Of a DNA stretch of 64,000 bases, positions 37,166-46,014 are shown one piece after another. The stretch comes from Streptococcus oralis (lineage in GTDB: Bacteria > Bacillota > Bacilli > Lactobacillales > Streptococcaceae). Below the pieces are notes generated by a model. That model worked only from the letters and a program-made list of their open reading frames with translations, was not told the origin of the DNA and made no database searches. The position numbers and the translations under genes were made by a program. Location of the stretch: positions 82,104 through 146,103 of the forward strand of contig NZ_JAHZPJ010000004.1 in the NCBI RefSeq assembly GCF_019929345.1, in the 5' to 3' direction. The stretch's first letter is position 1. The number at the start of each line of letters is the position of its first letter.

Positions 37166-39380
37166 AATGACGTTTAAAACTCCGTTGTCCAAATAGAAGG
37201 CAAATTCCAATAATAGTTAAAAGCAACTCAACCATTTTATTTAATCCAGTTTTTGGTAATGCATGTTGATTATTTTTTGTCTTAACTACTTCACTAACAT
37301 TAGTTACGTCATATTGTTTTTGTGAAATTTCTCCTGTTACTACATTACCTGAATCATGATTTGATTTTTCAATTTTATCATCTACACTATTTACTGAGTA
37401 ATTATTAGCTAAACTATTTTTGTTTTCAGCTACAGGTTTTATTTCCTCTGCATGCTTATCTGAGTGGTTATCTGAATGATTACCTGAATTTTGCGAAAAG
37501 ATTTTATAACTTTCATTCTCAGTTATAATATTAAAATCACCGACACTATTATTTGTGTCTGAACTGGTCCCATTAAAATCAGTTTTAAGTAAAGAAACAT
37601 GATTTCCTGTTAAATTGGAAAGTTGGTTATTTAAGACAGTGATACTTCCAGCGGATTCTTCAATTACGATTCCGTCTTTACCTCCTGAAATGATATTATC
37701 AGACACTACCAAATTGTCGCTGACTCTTAACATTTCAATATTTGGCTGTTCAGTATTTTTCGAATTATTACGAATGATATTCTTTGTTACAGTAATATCA
37801 GTTACTTTTCCAAGATAATCTGCACTATCTTTTGCAATTCGTATTGCTTTAGTGTTAGAATCAGCAATATTAAATACATTTCCAGTAATAGTCACATGTT
37901 TATTCAAATCTAATATATCTTTAACATTTTTATAACTATAAGCATTAACTAAAGCAGCACCATTTTCACGATAGTGTACACTTTCCTCTTTAGTTTTCTT
38001 ATCAAACCTATTTCCTTTTATTAAAATATCAGTAAATCCTGTAAAGCGAATACCCGCATACATCATATTATCAAAATGATTATTTAGAATTTTAATATTT
38101 GAAGGATTTTCAGTTGTTGCAGTTTGATAATGTGTCCCAATTGCAGTTACTAATTCACCTGATTTTTCACTTTTACCAAAATAAGAATTTTGAATTGTTA
38201 CATTTTCAGATTTTTGACCATTATCATTTAATGCATATGGAAAGCCTTTTCTGGTTAATGGCTCTATTTGAATAGACTCCTTACTGATGATCTGACCATC
38301 CTTCATAGTCTTAGGGAGAGCTTGTCCCAAAAACCGAGAGTTGTCTACTAGTACATTTTTTGAACCTGCAATTTGAATGGCATGACCCTGATAGCTATCT
38401 TTAAAGGTTACATTACTTATTGTTACGTTTTTTGAATTTCCTATAGCAAAGGCTCCTGAAGAATTGATCAAAGGAAGATTCTTAGCTTTTGTCCTCTCTT
38501 CATTCAAAGCTCCGTTCATATCAATTGTTCCACCAGAGTAACTGATATCTTCGGTTGGTTCCCACTCAACTTGATCTCCATCATCAGTGAATAAACCTGT
38601 CATGAATACAATAGAAGGATGATTTTTGATATTGATACCATTTAATATTGTAGCTTTTTCATGTACTTCTATGTGTGTATGACTTCTCAAAAAGACAATT
38701 TCTTTAACTAAATAAGTTCCCTCAGGAAAATATACTTTTCCTCCACCTAATCCTTTAGCAGCTGCATCTATTGTATCTTGAATTGCTTGTCTGTCATCAT
38801 TAACCCCATCGCCTACTGCACCATAATCTTTTACATTTAAAGCCGAAACTTCAATTCCTTTTTCTAAGGCAGTGTTACTCTCTCGCACTTCATTACTATT
38901 AGAGGTATCTGCAACTTCGTTCTCAGAACTAACTGACTTTGAATAAGTACTAATAAAATCAGTCAAACTGTCATGTTTACTAGTTAAGGAACCTTCTAAA
39001 GTTTTGATAGTTGAAGTAGAAAGGTCACTATTAGAAACAAGAGGAGAATCTTTCATTTCATCTTCAAAAGTTCCAGTATTTACCCCATCTTCTTTATATT
39101 CTTTATTAGGTGTCAAAGGAGAATCAACATTACTATCGGTTAATTGTGAAGTAGAAGAGTCAATCCCAGTAGGTTTATCATAATTATTAGTTGATGAGCT
39201 TTCTAAACTATTGGTGGTTGAAGTAGAAAGCTTATTTATAGATATCTGTGAAGTACTTGTAATAACTTCATCAGCAAAAACACTTTGTACCCCCAAGAAT
39301 GAAACCGCTACCAAAACAGAGCACAATCCAACCTTAAGTTTCCGAATACTAAAAACCTCATTGTGAACAAAATGCTTCAT
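37152..39380 (-). CDS. pfbA: PfbA-like wall-anchored right-handed beta-helix protein
   Basis: 742 residues. A YSIRK-like signal (FSIRKLKVGLCSVLVAVSFLG) is followed by a Ser/Thr/Asn-rich stretch to about 175 and a pectate-lyase_3-type beta-helix from VKDYGAVGDGVNDDRQAIQ to about 600 with many xNVTI/ILNN-type rungs. A linker, LPKTG, a membrane span and a basic tail close the protein. PfbA of S. pneumoniae (about 719 residues, recalled as SP_1833) has this architecture and binds fibronectin and plasminogen; the fold also suggests glycan binding or lyase activity. Same neighbours as in pneumococcus. ATG at 39380 follows GGAGGTG. Confidence 0.85.
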   Translation of the reverse strand: MKHFVHNEVFSIRKLKVGLCSVLVAVSFLGVQSVFADEVITSTSQISINKLSTSTTNSLESSSTNNYDKPTGIDSSTSQLTDSNVDSPLTPNKEYKEDGVNTGTFEDEMKDSPLVSNSDLSTSTIKTLEGSLTSKHDSLTDFISTYSKSVSSENEVADTSNSNEVRESNTALEKGIEVSALNVKDYGAVGDGVNDDRQAIQDTIDAAAKGLGGGKVYFPEGTYLVKEIVFLRSHTHIEVHEKATILNGINIKNHPSIVFMTGLFTDDGDQVEWEPTEDISYSGGTIDMNGALNEERTKAKNLPLINSSGAFAIGNSKNVTISNVTFKDSYQGHAIQIAGSKNVLVDNSRFLGQALPKTMKDGQIISKESIQIEPLTRKGFPYALNDNGQKSENVTIQNSYFGKSEKSGELVTAIGTHYQTATTENPSNIKILNNHFDNMMYAGIRFTGFTDILIKGNRFDKKTKEESVHYRENGAALVNAYSYKNVKDILDLNKHVTITGNVFNIADSNTKAIRIAKDSADYLGKVTDITVTKNIIRNNSKNTEQPNIEMLRVSDNLVVSDNIISGGKDGIVIEESAGSITVLNNQLSNLTGNHVSLLKTDFNGTSSDTNNSVGDFNIITENESYKIFSQNSGNHSDNHSDKHAEEIKPVAENKNSLANNYSVNSVDDKIEKSNHDSGNVVTGEISQKQYDVTNVSEVVKTKNNQHALPKTGLNKMVELLLTIIGICLLFGQRSFKRHYEDR

Positions 39381-39447
39381 AAAACACCTCCAAATTTTTT
39401 ATTGTTTTTTTACTATGTATCACTAAATTTTTTTACATCAGACAAAA

Positions 39448-39461
39448 TGACACCGCTGTCA
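39448..39461 (-). promoter_or_regulatory. Shared operator copy 2 (pfbA promoter)
   Basis: TGACACCGCTGTCA on the plus strand, palindromic, one base different from 33077-33090. It starts 8 nt past the -10 box of the pfbA promoter, again a repressing position. Confidence 0.7.
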
Positions 39462-39469
39462 TTATCCTT

Positions 39470-39498
39470 ATCATATATTTTCTAAATAAAATTGTCAA
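39470..39498 (-). promoter_or_regulatory. Promoter of the pfbA-gal transcript
   Basis: -35 TTGACA (39493-39498), -10 TATGAT (39470-39475), 17-bp spacing on the minus strand. The leader to pfbA is about 85 nt. Confidence 0.7.
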
Positions 39499-39676
39499 GG
39501 GATAACACAATAAAATACAACATTTTTTTAAAGCGTAATCATATTTAAAACTTTATATCTGTTCTATAAACCAAAAATATTATTTAGTCTCTTCCAACAT
39601 TTTTAAATGGACAGAACAATTTCATAGTGAAAATGATAAAATATTTTTTAATAACTCTTAATACTGTTTCACAAAA

Positions 39677-39870
39677 AATAGACCAATTTCTTGATCTACT
39701 TTACTTTATATTAATTTCTAAAAATTTAATTTTGGTCAAAATTTGGTCATGATTTGGTCAAAAAAACAAAAAATACTAAATTATTTTTAAAAATTAACTT
39801 GTGATGATTGCCTTAAAATAAACACTTTGCATATTCTTTGCTTTTCTTTGCATTACTTAAAATGCCCCCT
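39677..39870. repeat. Right copy of the tRNA-Arg flank repeat
   Basis: About 194 bp joined to the intact tRNA-Arg gene, matching 25833-26004. It contains a minus-strand hairpin with GAAA loop at 39679-39698 followed by TTTTTTG, probably the tRNA transcript terminator. Confidence 0.75.
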
Positions 39871-39934
39871 GCAGGAATCGAACCTGCAACTACTCCTTAG
39901 GAGGGAGTTGTTATATCCATTGAACTAAGGGAGC
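39863..39934 (-). tRNA. tRNA-Arg (anticodon CCU)
   Basis: A 72-nt cloverleaf: acceptor GCTCCCT/AGGGGGC with one G-U, anticodon stem ACTCC/GGAGT, loop CTCCTAA giving anticodon CCU, and T-loop GGTTCGATTCC. CCA is not encoded. It follows rplS on the same strand and its 3' end is the boundary of the AT-rich island. Confidence 0.92.
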
Positions 39935-39940
39935 TAGAGA

Positions 39941-39967
39941 AAAACTCTGCTAGGTAAGCAGAGTTTT
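39941..39967 (-). terminator. Terminator of rplS
   Basis: AAAACTCTGCT/AGCAGAGTTTT with a 5-nt loop lies between rplS and the tRNA gene; the tRNA needs read-through or its own promoter. Confidence 0.8.
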
Positions 39968-39976
39968 TTAGTCGAA

Positions 39977-40324
39977 TTAACGACGGATTTCTTTGATACG
40001 AGCTGCCTTACCTTGAAGTGCACGCAAGTAGTACAATTTCGCACGACGTACTTTACCGTAACGAACAACTTCGATCTTTTCAACACGTGGAGTGTGGATT
40101 GGGAAGATACGCTCAACACCTACACCGTTAGAGATTTTACGAACTGTGTAGTTTTCTGAGATGCCAGCACCTTTACGTGCGATAACAACACCTTCAAAAA
40201 TCTGGATACGTTCACGGTTACCTTCGACAACTTTCGCATGTACACGAACAGTGTCACCAGGACGGAATGATGGGATATCTGTACGAAGTTGACCTTCAGT
40301 CAAGCTTTGGATTAATGGATTCAT
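39977..40324 (-). CDS. rplS: 50S ribosomal protein L19
   Basis: 115 residues with typical L19 sequence ([22 protein letters not shown], then [23 protein letters not shown]). Binds 23S rRNA at the subunit interface. Monocistronic here with its own leader and terminator. Confidence 0.97.
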
Positions 40325-40430
40325 TTTATTCTCCTATCTTTGTCAATCTTGAGGAACCTTCCTCAGCGGATAAACTGTATTTTTGTGCGTCCATTACACA
40401 CAAGATACAGTTTACCAAATTTCCACATAA
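40325..40430 (-). ncRNA. L19 leader RNA, putative
   Basis: The rplS 5' region holds the stems GAGGAACCTTCCTC and an inverted repeat ACTGTATttttGTG...AAGATACAGT. Firmicutes rplS transcripts have a described L19 leader motif. Assigned by position and visible pairing only. Confidence 0.5.
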
Positions 40431-40442
40431 AAGTAAAGAAAT

Positions 40443-40772
40443 TTATAGCAGAATTCCTAAAAAAATCGCTAGAAAACCACCTATGTAGGTTAAGACTAAA
40501 TAGCTATAAAATACCTTCTTGTCACTAAGTAGTCTTTGCAGCTCATCATTCAGGGTTGAAAAGGTCGTCAAGCCACCACAAAAACCTGTCGCTAGGATAG
40601 CATAGACTTCCTTGGACTCCACATGATTGTAGAGTAGGCCAATTAAAAAACATCCTAGAAGATTGGCAATGAGAGTTCCCAATGGCAATTTAGAAGCTTG
40701 ATTGTAGCTAGAAAAGAAATAGCGCACTAGTGCTCCAAACCCGCAAGCGATTGCAAGATAGACGATTACCAT
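40443..40772 (-). CDS. crcB: Fluoride exporter subunit CrcB/Fluc
   Basis: 109 residues, four membrane spans; motifs GTLIANLLGCFLIG and GFCGGLTTFSTL are characteristic of Fluc channels. It overlaps the second crcB by 7 nt, and together they are expected to form a dual-topology heterodimer that exports fluoride. Confidence 0.93.
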   Translation of the reverse strand: MVIVYLAIACGFGALVRYFFSSYNQASKLPLGTLIANLLGCFLIGLLYNHVESKEVYAILATGFCGGLTTFSTLNDELQRLLSDKKVFYSYLVLTYIGGFLAIFLGILL

Positions 40773-41140
40773 TTCTTCCTCCCTAGAAAATAAGCCAAGA
40801 GCAGTCCTCCACCAATGCTCAAAAATAAGTAGATGCCTAAACTAAGATAACGCCCGGTATCAAGCAGTTTCACGGCATCAAGCATTAGACTAGAAAAGGT
40901 TGTTAAACCTCCGCAAAAACCTGTACCCAGCGCCAAAACCAAGCCTTTACTAGTTCCCTTATAGACCAGATAGCCTTTCACCAGATAAACCAAGCAGAAA
41001 ATGCCCAGATAATTGACGAGAAGGGTCCCCCAAGGGAAGTCTGGGCTGGCTGGTAACCAAGTGGAAACCAAGTAGCGGACAAGCCCACTCAACATAGCAG
41101 CCATAAAAATTCCGAGCGGATAAAATTGTTCTTTTTTCAT
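40766..41140 (-). CDS. crcB: Fluoride exporter subunit CrcB/Fluc, second copy
   Basis: 124 residues, four membrane spans, with GTLLVNYLGIF and GFCGGLTTFSSL. Paired paralogues in tandem are usual in streptococci. Start overlaps the chorismate mutase stop by 4 nt. Confidence 0.93.
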   Translation of the reverse strand: MKKEQFYPLGIFMAAMLSGLVRYLVSTWLPASPDFPWGTLLVNYLGIFCLVYLVKGYLVYKGTSKGLVLALGTGFCGGLTTFSSLMLDAVKLLDTGRYLSLGIYLFLSIGGGLLLAYFLGRKKW

Positions 41141-41403
41141 TTGATGTTTTGATCCTGATAATCACGCGAACGTTTGAGAATGTCAGAAAAAGTCGCAACA
41201 ATAGTCTCCTGATAGCGCTTGTCCTCTACACGACTTCTAACCTTTTCAAAAATAACCGCTTCTCTCTTAGAATCTAAGATTGGCTTACCAGATGATTTTT
41301 TATAAGCGACAACCCCTTCAACTAAATGCATCCGTTCTTCTAGGAGCTTGACGATTTGGTCGTCGATTTGATCAATTTCTTGCCGAATACAATCTAAATT
41401 CAT
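41137..41403 (-). CDS. Chorismate mutase, AroQ type
   Basis: 88 helical residues: LDCIRQEIDQIDDQIVKLLEERMHLVEGVVAYKK carries the N-terminal Arg and Lys that bind chorismate. Converts chorismate to prephenate in Phe/Tyr synthesis; single-domain form. ATG at 41403 follows GGAGGAG. Confidence 0.9.
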   Translation of the reverse strand: MNLDCIRQEIDQIDDQIVKLLEERMHLVEGVVAYKKSSGKPILDSKREAVIFEKVRSRVEDKRYQETIVATFSDILKRSRDYQDQNIK

Positions 41404-41520
41404 AGTGTCTCCTCCTTTATTTGAATTATTGTATCAAAAAGCCACCAAATAGGCTAGTAAAATCCCAAAATAACTAATAAAAAAACGCACCAACTTATTC
41501 CAGTCAGCGCAGTTTGATTC

Positions 41521-41964
41521 TTATCCTACTTTTGCAGCTAATTCTTCTGCGAATTGTTCCAAGCGTTCGATGTCTTCTTCTTCAGCAGACAGATCCACTT
41601 TAACACAATCTGAACCTTTTTCTGCTCCTGTTGCTACAAAAACGCGATCAAAGTCATCAACAGCCTTACAGAATTCGTCATAGAAGGTATCTCCTGAACC
41701 GACCACTCCATAGATTTTGCCATTCAAGTTGAGATCTGCTAGGTCTTCGTAGAAGTCCATCATCTCATCTGGCAATTCTCCATCTCCGTAAGTGTAAGTC
41801 GCAACGATCGCGATGTCCGCCTCCAAGAAGTCTGAAGCGTCAACAGTCGTACATTCATCCACATCAACATCCAAGCCCAAGTCACGCAATTTATCTGCTA
41901 CAATATCTGCAATTTCTTCGGTATTACCGGTCATACTGGCAAATACAATTTTTGCTAATGCCAT
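41521..41964 (-). CDS. Flavodoxin
   Basis: 147 residues with the FMN phosphate loop SMTGNTEEIA, the YTYGDGELPDE loop and GSGDTFYDEFC. Small cytosolic electron carrier. ATG at 41964 follows GAGGAGGAC. Precedes the chorismate mutase gene with a 117-nt gap. Confidence 0.95.
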   Translation of the reverse strand: MALAKIVFASMTGNTEEIADIVADKLRDLGLDVDVDECTTVDASDFLEADIAIVATYTYGDGELPDEMMDFYEDLADLNLNGKIYGVVGSGDTFYDEFCKAVDDFDRVFVATGAEKGSDCVKVDLSAEEEDIERLEQFAEELAAKVG

Positions 41965-42067
41965 ATCGTCCTCCTCAATTTATCTTTCTCCATTATATCA
42001 TATCTTTTTCATTTTAAAAATAAAAATTCTTGTGCTACAATGAAATGAGAAAGAATTGAGGTTATTT

Positions 42068-43012
42068 ATGGAAATTTGCCAGCAAATCTTAGAAAAAATC
42101 AAAGAATACGATACCATTATCATTCATCGTCATATGAAACCAGATCCTGATGCCTTAGGGAGCCAAGTGGGCTTGAAAGCTCTTCTCACACACCATTTTC
42201 CAGAAAAGACCATCAAAGCAGTCGGTTTTAACGAACCAACTCTAACCTGGATGGCGGAAATGGATGCTGTCCAAGACAGTGACTACCAAGGAGCTCTTGC
42301 TATTATTTGTGATACAGCGAATCGCCCTCGTATCGATGATAAACGCTATGAACAAGCTGCTTTCACCATCAAAATCGATCACCATCCAAATGATGATATC
42401 TATGGTGACCTATCTTGGGTGGATACAAGTTCAAGCAGCGCCAGTGAGATGATTGCATTATTTGCTCAAGAAAATCAGCTAACTTTGTCTAGTGAAGCGG
42501 CACGACTTCTCTATGCAGGAATTGTCGGGGATACAGGGCGCTTTCTCTACCCGTCAACTAGTGCCCGTACCTTTAGAATAGCTGGCCAGCTCCGAGAAGT
42601 TGATTTTGACTTTGCTGGATTGTCTCGTCAAATGGATACCATGAACTTCAAGATTGCAAAACTGCAAGGCTTTGTCTATGATCATTTAGAAGTTGATGAA
42701 AACGGGGCTGCACGCGTTCTGCTTACTCAAGACATCTTGAAAAAATACAAGGTTACGGATGCTGAAACAGCAGCGATTGTCGGAGCACCTGGCCGAATTG
42801 ATACTGTTAAGGCTTGGGCCATCTTTGTTGAACAAGCTGATGGCCACTTCCGTGTGCGTATGCGCAGTAAAATCACTCCTATCAATGAAATTGCCAAACA
42901 ACACGACGGAGGAGGGCACCCATTAGCTAGCGGCGCCAATTCCTATAGCTTAGAGGAAAATGAACAAATATACGGAAAAATTCAAGAGGCACTACAAACT
43001 AATCCAAGCTAA
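42068..43012 (+). CDS. pde2: DHH-DHHA1 phosphodiesterase (Pde2/NrnA-like)
   Basis: 314 residues. DHH-domain metal motifs IIIHRHMKPDPDALGSQVG, ICDTANRPR, IKIDHHPNDD, then a DHHA1 domain with GGGHPLASGA near the C-terminus. Stand-alone DHH proteins of streptococci degrade pApA or c-di-AMP to AMP, and short oligoribonucleotides. Pneumococcal Pde2 (recalled as SP_1298) occupies the same neighbourhood. The ATG at 42068 with GAGG is preferred over an upstream ATG at 42056. Confidence 0.88.
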   Translation: MEICQQILEKIKEYDTIIIHRHMKPDPDALGSQVGLKALLTHHFPEKTIKAVGFNEPTLTWMAEMDAVQDSDYQGALAIICDTANRPRIDDKRYEQAAFTIKIDHHPNDDIYGDLSWVDTSSSSASEMIALFAQENQLTLSSEAARLLYAGIVGDTGRFLYPSTSARTFRIAGQLREVDFDFAGLSRQMDTMNFKIAKLQGFVYDHLEVDENGAARVLLTQDILKKYKVTDAETAAIVGAPGRIDTVKAWAIFVEQADGHFRVRMRSKITPINEIAKQHDGGGHPLASGANSYSLEENEQIYGKIQEALQTNPS

Positions 43013-43108
43013 GATTTTTCTTGACCGTTTACATTCTTTTGAATACAAGGTTTCTTTGTACCTCACTTTATGGTATAATAAATAAAATCAAATAAAAGGA
43101 GACTTATT

Positions 43109-43804
43109 ATGGAAAAAAATCGTTTATTTATCCTCATTTCTGCTGGGGTGGCCATTCTTGGTGCCCTCTTGCCATGGGCTAGTTTGAATATTGGTACTTT
43201 TGGTTCATATAGTGTACATGGTTTCAATGGAGATGGCTGGTTCGTTATCATCGCAGCTATCGTCTCTATCGTTCTTGCTTGCCTGAACAATATGAATAAA
43301 CCAATGCCTAAAGGTTTTGCCATTGGTGTTATTGTTGCAGGTGCAATTTCAACTCTCGTCACTCTTGTTAATCTATTCAGCGTAAATAAGTATGTATCTA
43401 ACTTTGGTGGATACGGTGTTTCAATCGGGTTTGGTTTGATTCTTTCCCTTCTTGCTAGCATTGCACTTGTGGTAACTGGTCTCTTGGCAATGTCAGGTGG
43501 TAAAATTACAAAAGAATCATTCACTGAATTAGCTGAGTCAGGAAAAGATTTTGCTCAAACAGTCGGACGTGTAACAAGCTCTACCGTTAAAACTGCTGTT
43601 GAAGAAATCAAGAAAGAATCTCAAGAACATAAGAAAGAAGAGAAAGAAGCTGAAACTAAAATAGACGAGGCAAACAAAGAGACTGAATCAGTAAAATCAA
43701 AAGAAGAAACAACTGAGACTGAAAATGAATCAGTAACAGAAGTTGAAACTGAAATAAAAAATGAACAGAAGGAAGAACAAAAGGATCCTGATCAAGGGAA
43801 CTAA
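43109..43804 (+). CDS. Four-span membrane protein with long charged tail
   Basis: 231 residues: four membrane segments to about 130, then an amphipathic region (SFTELAESGKDFAQTVGRV) and an 80-residue Glu/Lys/Thr-rich tail, probably disordered or coiled. No known enzyme motif; not recognised. ATG at 43109 follows AAAGGAGA. The promoter TTGACC..TATAAT near 43020-43080 is plausible. Confidence 0.65.
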   Translation: MEKNRLFILISAGVAILGALLPWASLNIGTFGSYSVHGFNGDGWFVIIAAIVSIVLACLNNMNKPMPKGFAIGVIVAGAISTLVTLVNLFSVNKYVSNFGGYGVSIGFGLILSLLASIALVVTGLLAMSGGKITKESFTELAESGKDFAQTVGRVTSSTVKTAVEEIKKESQEHKKEEKEAETKIDEANKETESVKSKEETTETENESVTEVETEIKNEQKEEQKDPDQGN

Positions 43805-43839
43805 TTATTCTTCTAGTCTCGCCTCAGTAATATGTACCT

Positions 43840-43878
43840 CACCCCATAAGTTAGATTTTTTGTCTAACTTATGGGGTG
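43840..43878. repeat. Perfect 16-bp hairpin: terminator or facing IS ends
   Basis: CACCCCATAAGTTAGA (43840-43855) and its exact reverse complement (43863-43878) around 7 nt, followed by TTTTG. It fits a terminator for the upstream gene but also the terminal repeat of the IS3-family remnant that begins right after it. Confidence 0.6.
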
Positions 43879-43879
43879 T

Positions 43880-44210
43880 TTTGCTATGAAACTAAGTTAT
43901 GAGGATCAATTGGTCCTATTCTCCACAGTGACCAAAATGGCAATATCAACGCTCTTCATACCATCTTTTTGGAGAAGAAAGGGAATTCAGCTATCAATAT
44001 TACGAAAGGGCAACAGCCCTGATAAGGGGATGATGGAGTCCTTCTTTGGCATTTTGAAATCGGAGATATTTTATATATGTGAGAAGAGCTTGAACAAGCT
44101 ATTGGAGACTACATTGGTATACTACGACAAACGAATTCATGTAAAACTAAAAGGACATAGTCATTTATCTAATCTTTCTGAGCCACGCAAAACATCCTCG
44201 TCATCCCTCG
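43880..44210 (+). pseudogene. Frameshifted fragment of an IS3-family transposase (OrfB)
   Basis: In one frame 43911 onward reads GPILHSDQNG, the conserved DDE-region pattern (HSDQG). In another frame it continues as KGNSPDKGMMESFFGILKSE and YYDKRIHVKLKGHSHLSN, the C-terminal part of IS150/IS861-like OrfB. At least one frameshift and loss of the N-terminal half make it non-functional. Confidence 0.8.
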
Positions 44211-44264
44211 TTGTTCAAGTATTTTCTTTGATTTTTTTTAGATTTTACGATAAACTAAATAAGT

Positions 44265-45065
44265 ATGAGAAAAAAAATTCATCCAGCTATTATTTTGAGT
44301 TTATTTGGAATTTTCTTAGCGATTTTACTCCTCAATAGACCAAGTTTTGAGGACCATCCTATCAAAACTAAGCCAAATGCTCTTCAAGTTGAAACTCAAG
44401 CCTTGCATAATCTTGACAAGCCCATTATCGACGTCTCTGGTTGGCAAAGACCTGAGGAAATCAACTACGACATCTTGGCTCAAAATATTTCTGGTGTTAT
44501 CGTTCGCGTGCACAATGGGGCTCAGCATACTGAAGCAAATGATGCCGCCTTTATCAATGGTGTCGATAAAGCTTATAAAAATCACATATCAGAATTTCAG
44601 AAACGGAATGTCCCTGTGGGGGTTTATGCCTACGTAGCTGGAAAAAGTAAAGAAGACATGGAGAAGGCTGCTGAAGTCTTCTACAACGCTGCTTCTCCTT
44701 ACAATCCTAGCTACTACTGGTTAGATGTTGAAGAAAAAACAATGTCTGATATGAATGAAGGTGTTGAGGCCTTTCGCGCCAAACTGGCAGCTCTCGGTGC
44801 TAAAAATATCGGAATCTACGTTGGAGTTTATTTCATGCAAGAGCACAGTATCAGTACGGATAAGTTCTCTGCTATTTGGATTCCTTCCTATGGAACAGAC
44901 TCTGGTTATTTTGAAACGAAGCCAAATACTGATCTGGACTATGATCTCCACCAGTACACTTCTAAGGGAAGAATTGCAGGATTTGAACATCATTTGGACA
45001 TCAATTTGATTTCTACTGACAAAGACAAGGAAGAAACCTTCAGAAAACTATTTTTAAGACCATAA
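44265..45065 (+). CDS. GH25 lysozyme-like muramidase, membrane-anchored
   Basis: 266 residues. An N-terminal membrane anchor (about 6-24) is followed by a GH25 domain: IIDVSGWQRPEEINYD, GVYAYVAGKS, YYWLDVEE with catalytic Asp/Glu near 155, and DLHQYTSKGRIAGFEHHLDINLI. Predicted to cut beta-1,4 MurNAc-GlcNAc bonds in peptidoglycan; no choline-binding repeats. The start ATG at 44265 lacks a strong Shine-Dalgarno site, and its promoter appears to lie in the IS remnant. Confidence 0.85.
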   Translation: MRKKIHPAIILSLFGIFLAILLLNRPSFEDHPIKTKPNALQVETQALHNLDKPIIDVSGWQRPEEINYDILAQNISGVIVRVHNGAQHTEANDAAFINGVDKAYKNHISEFQKRNVPVGVYAYVAGKSKEDMEKAAEVFYNAASPYNPSYYWLDVEEKTMSDMNEGVEAFRAKLAALGAKNIGIYVGVYFMQEHSISTDKFSAIWIPSYGTDSGYFETKPNTDLDYDLHQYTSKGRIAGFEHHLDINLISTDKDKEETFRKLFLRP

Positions 45066-45168
45066 GACAAGTGAAAATCGCTCTCTTTTTCACTTGTCTT
45101 TTCATTTTCTTCTCGTCTGTGTTATAATTGATAGCATAGAGAAAGAATTTTATGAAATTGAGGATTTT

Positions 45169-46014
45169 ATGATGTTTTCATGGATTGCAAGAGTTATTAA
45201 AGGAATCGTCATCGCCTTAGGATTTATCCTACCTGGAATTTCTGGTGGTGTTTTAGCAGCTATTTTGGGGATTTATGAGCGAATGATTAGCTTTCTGGCT
45301 CATCCCTTTAAGGATTTTAAAGAGAATGTCCTATACTTTATCCCAGTAGCAATCGGGATGTTGCTAGGCATTGGTTTGTTTTCTTATCCAATCGAGTATC
45401 TGCTAGAAAATTACCAAGTCTATGTTTTGTGGAGCTTTGCGGGAGCCATCATCGGTACAGTTCCTAGCCTCCTTAAAGAATCTACTCGAGAATCTGATCG
45501 TGACAAGATCGACCTAGTCTGGTTCTGGACTACCTTTATCCTTTCAGGCCTAGGGCTCTACGCGCTAAACTTTGTTGTTGGTTCTCTCAGTGCTAGTTTC
45601 GCTAGTTTCATCTTAGCGGGTGCTCTTTTAGCTCTAGGTGTCTTGGTGCCTGGTTTAAGTCCGTCAAATCTACTCTTGATTTTGGGACTGTACGCTCCAA
45701 TGCTCACTGGTTTTAAGACCTTTGATTTGTTTGGTACCTTCCTTCCTATCGGGATTGGTGCAGGAGCAACCCTCATTATCTTTTCAAAATTAATGGATCA
45801 CGCCTTGAACAACTACCACTCCCGTGTTTATCACTTTATCATTGGGATTGTGCTTTCAAGCACCCTCTTAATTTTGATCCCAAATGCCGGAAATGCTGAA
45901 AGTATCCAATACACTGGACTTTCTATTGTGAGTTATGTTCTCATCGCCTTCTTCTTTGCGCTTGGTATTTGGCTTGGTATCTGGATGAGTCAGTTGGAGG
46001 ATAAGTATAAATAA
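45169..46014 (+). CDS. DUF368 membrane protein
   Basis: 281 residues, about eight spans, with the family pattern GFILPGISGGVLAAILGIYE and LGVLVPGLSPSNLLLILGLY. DUF368 proteins have been implicated in recycling undecaprenyl phosphate (related to PopT transporters). ATG at 45169 is preceded by GAGG. The stop overlaps the next start (TAATG). Confidence 0.8.
   Translation: MMFSWIARVIKGIVIALGFILPGISGGVLAAILGIYERMISFLAHPFKDFKENVLYFIPVAIGMLLGIGLFSYPIEYLLENYQVYVLWSFAGAIIGTVPSLLKESTRESDRDKIDLVWFWTTFILSGLGLYALNFVVGSLSASFASFILAGALLALGVLVPGLSPSNLLLILGLYAPMLTGFKTFDLFGTFLPIGIGAGATLIIFSKLMDHALNNYHSRVYHFIIGIVLSSTLLILIPNAGNAESIQYTGLSIVSYVLIAFFFALGIWLGIWMSQLEDKYK

Noticed and set aside
40325..40442. Fluoride riboswitch near the crcB pair
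   Set aside because: No crcB-riboswitch motif was visible upstream of the crcB genes; the stems there belong to the rplS leader.
43063..43524. 153-residue minus frame
   Set aside because: Antisense to the four-span membrane protein, whose ribosome site and composition are convincing.
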